Of a DNA stretch of 21,806 nucleotides, positions 19,743 to 21,806 are shown one piece after another. Made by a program: the position numbers and the translations under genes. The notes below the pieces were generated by a model. It did no database searches. It was not told the DNA's origin and saw only the letters and a program-made list of their open reading frames with translations. This DNA is from Haplosporangium gracile. Its lineage: Eukaryota; Mortierellomycota; Mortierellomycetes; Mortierellales; Mortierellaceae. The DNA lies in the NCBI GenBank assembly GCA_015499985.1, contig JAAAUF010000493.1:8978-30783 (forward strand). The letters are read 5' to 3'. Positions within the stretch are counted from its first letter, which is position 1, and the number at the start of each line of letters is the position of its first letter.

Positions 19743-21009
19743 AGAAAATGTTTGATAAGAACACAACGGCCAAATATCGTTCGCCCTTTCTCTTTGGACT
19801 TTTTGAGAGTAAATGAGCGAAAAATGCAGGTCGATTTAGGTCAACGGCATGAAAGGAAGCGTTGACTGAGTCTTTCGTCATGGGTGAAGGAGTATCCGTC
19901 CTCTTTTTCTTATTTTTTTTTCGAGTGTATTTCTAATACGCGAAAGGCAGTGCATACAGACGAAAGAAGAGTAAAGGGAGGCGAGGGTAAGCGACAAGGA
20001 GAAAGACAGAAAAGTGAGACACGATCGCGAGGGCAAGGGGGAAGGAGGAGGTAAAGGTCGCCTGGCTCTTGGAGGGTTGGTTGCATAGGGGTTAAATGGC
20101 ATTTTCTGGAAAGGATGTGCGTGTGCGGATGAGTAAGGATGTGTGCGATGTGTACTTTGCGGGTTGTGGCGAGTAACAAAGTGTGCAAGAGAGCGTAAGG
20201 TCCACAGAGAAATGTAAAGATGCATGCCAAGCGCACCTGCTGCTTCACTCCTTTTTTTATTGAGTCAAAGAATTGACGGCCCATTCGACCGTGGTTTGGT
20301 AACGACACGAAAAAATGAACCAAACGGGAGTTGCAATGCGAAGTAGTGGCATTGTGGTGGCAAAATAGAACGACATTAATAGGGCAGCAGTGTTCTTCTC
20401 TCCCCTTTTTCTTTCAGGAAGCAAAGTGTCATACTACTAGAAAAAAACGTTAATCAAGATGTATTCAGATAGCAACGCAAGAAAAGTAAGCGCGATTTGT
20501 CTGTTGTTGTCCATCGCATCCCCCCTTGAGACCCTCGGAAAGAAAGTTTCTGCTTTGAGAGAATGTTTATTTTGCTGACATGCTTGTTATGGAATATCTC
20601 TTTTCGTTCTCCCTCTCTCTCCCTTGCTTTCCTCCCCTCGCCATGGTGTAGCAGTGGTACAGGACAAGTGGGTGATGATCGGATTGTTATGATTTTTTTG
20701 ATCGAGTACAAGCTACAAGGAAAGGTGGTTCATGTTGCTGGAGGAGAAGAGGGAGGAGGAGTTATCACAAGCACGGATGGACAAAAGCGGGCATTAGAGA
20801 TGGAGAAGGAGATAGAGAGGGAGATGGACCAACCAACATGAGAACGAGTAAGGAACAGAAGCAAGCAAATAACGAAGGAATGGACAAATGCAGGGTTGCA
20901 GGATGACAAGAACAAGTAAAGACAAGAAAGGAAAACGGAAGGAAAGGAGGGATGAATAGACCTTGCTCGAGACCCATCTTTTGCGTCTTCTTGCCGAGTA
21001 GGCAGTGTC

Positions 21010-21100
21010 TCCCTTTCGCTTTTCCTTTTCCTTTTCCCTTTCCCTTTTCCTTTCCCTTTCCCTCTCTCTTTTTCCTTTTCCTTTTCCTTTTCCTTTCACA
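21010..21100 (+). repeat. (CCTTTT)n polypyrimidine tract
   Basis: About 90 nt consist almost only of C and T, built from CTTTTC, CTTTCC and CTTTTT units. The tract lies 450-550 bp upstream of the right-edge exon. Long mirror-like polypyrimidine tracts can form triplex DNA; here it more probably belongs to the promoter of that gene. Confidence 0.8.
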
Positions 21101-21555
21101 CGTTATCCCTTCTCCTCGCCATACCCCCTCCTGTTCTTTGACGGAAGGCTGACTTCACTCTTTAAGCTCCAACGAAGCGCTTATTCGTCACTCTTCTTTT
21201 CTTCCTTTCCTTGCTACTATCCATCACCTTCGAGAGCACTCCGCTCACAACTTTATATTTTCTTGTCTTGCTTTGTCCACTTTTTATTCCCTTTTTCTTC
21301 TTCTTCTTTCCCTTCTTACTCTTCCTTCCCTTCCTTCCATTTCCTCGCCCTCGCTCACACCTTTTCGCACCTGATCGTTGCAAACACACCCTTCACCCAA
21401 CCCCCTTGTCAACCTCCTCTCCTTTTCTCTTCTCCCCCCTCCCCACACCAACAACCACCGCTCGCACTTCTCACTCACAATTTTCACACCCACACTACCT
21501 CACATCATCGTTCGCTCCAACAAGGTCTCCTGTATGGCCGAACCACCGCATCCAG

Positions 21556-21711
21556 ATCGCGAACGAGATCATCAAGGCCGCATTCGAACAATTCAAGTCC
21601 AACCCGAAGACCTTTGTCATCTCTGAAACTGCGTTTAAGCAGTACTTCCAGCTCCTTGAACGCATGCGCGACTTTGTCTTTGAGATTAGTAAGCGCAAGA
21701 CCTTTTCCAAG
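21556..21711 (+). CDS. Partial hypothetical protein: apparent exon near the right edge
   Basis: A 52-codon block starts after a CCAG acceptor-like site (exon from 21556) and ends before a GTAAAG donor (at 21712). It reads as a credible amphipathic helical protein (IANEIIKAAFEQFKSN and following, ending DFVFEIS...FSK) with the C-ending, G/C-rich codon use of the sure genes. A second donor, GTAAGC, at 21689 would end the exon at 21688. I do not recognise the family. No believable in-frame ATG is near: extending the frame upstream to 21211 gives only Phe/Pro/Ser low-complexity sequence. The nearest ATG, at 21534 with a leader-like upstream context, is in another frame and reaches a stop after 30 codons. 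The first coding exon is therefore either further upstream (one candidate is a nine-codon ATG exon at 20459-20485 with a GTAAG donor and matching phase) or the start is broken. Any later exons lie beyond the window. Confidence 0.4.
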
Positions 21712-21782
21712 GTAAAGAGAGACAGAAAAGCGTAGGTTGTAAGGAAGGAGAAGAAGGTTAGGAGGTTAGGTTTGAGAGGTTC

Positions 21783-21806
21783 TTTTTTTTTTTTTTTTTT
21801 TTTTTT
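21783..21806. repeat. Poly-T run at the right edge
   Basis: Twenty-four T residues end the window, preceded by AGGTTAGG-like repeats (about 21755-21780). This is a likely assembly break point and says nothing about a gene. Confidence 0.9.

Larger units (their letters stand above)
19568..21555. other. Intergenic stretch downstream of DUG1, no complete gene supported
   Basis: About 2 kb. The first 180 nt is the DUG1 3' region. Around 19960-20110 the minus strand is pyrimidine-rich. From 21005 to 21540 the plus strand is pyrimidine-rich, like a fungal promoter and leader, and it ends at the right-edge exon. Small open frames are present on both strands (for example minus 19657-19881, ATG-started, 74 codons), but none shows a recognisable domain or clear coding bias. 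No tRNA or mobile element was seen. Confidence 0.55.

Noticed and set aside
19657..20284. Possible small minus-strand gene (ATG at 20284 or 19881) downstream of DUG1
   Set aside because: The frames are short and overlap the DUG1 3' region. They show weak coding bias and match no family I know. The pyrimidine-rich patch at 19960-20060 is the only support.
20459..20485. Nine-codon ATG mini-exon with GTAAG donor, in phase with the right-edge exon
   Set aside because: It is kept only as a candidate first exon. Such short ATG-to-donor strings arise by chance, and the implied intron would be over 1 kb.

Overview
This window looks like nuclear DNA of a filamentous fungus. Supporting signs are spliced genes with short GT-AG introns (mostly 100-160 bp), CTAAC-like branch sites, pyrimidine-rich leaders before start codons, C-ending coding bias, AATAAA signals, and many simple repeats and homopolymer runs between genes. 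Gene content and style suggest an early-diverging lineage such as Mortierellomycota; that placement is inference from general familiarity, not a computed result. There is no sign of bacterial operons, transposons, rRNA, tRNA, CRISPR or viral sequence.

Layout from left to right. (1) 174-1481 (+): an intronless phosphoserine aminotransferase (SER1 type). (2) 1754-8655 (-): a five-exon P4-type ATPase (lipid flippase), about 1949 residues, convergent with SER1, with an unusually long disordered N-terminal extension. (3) 8656-13783: about 5.1 kb with no gene I can support, rich in microsatellites, poly-A/T runs and a GGGTT-type array; it separates the divergent flippase and permease genes. (4) 13784-15517 (+): an intronless AAAP-family amino-acid permease resembling the fungal Mtr neutral amino-acid permeases. 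(5) 15682-16806 (-): a four-exon TMEM18 homologue, convergent with the permease. (6) 17201-19567 (+): a six-exon M20-family Cys-Gly/nonspecific dipeptidase (DUG1/CNDP2), divergent from TMEM18 across a 394-bp shared promoter region. (7) 19568-21555: about 2 kb of mostly non-coding, repeat-rich DNA. (8) From about 21556 (+): an apparent exon of an unrecognised gene running toward the right edge.

Three of the genes concern amino-acid supply: serine synthesis, neutral amino-acid uptake and Cys-Gly dipeptide cleavage (glutathione turnover). I see no evidence that they form a regulated cluster. The flippase and TMEM18 are membrane proteins of other pathways. I did not find a convincing new multi-gene system. 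The most interesting points are the flippase N-terminal extension with three copies of an RPRSGS motif, a frame-neutral, stop-free 186-nt alternative segment in DUG1 intron 1, the TMEM18 homologue with an added low-complexity N-terminus, and the orphan exon at the right edge. Both window ends lie in low-complexity sequence, (TTTC)n on the left and T24 on the right, as would be expected if the window were a whole contig broken at repeats.
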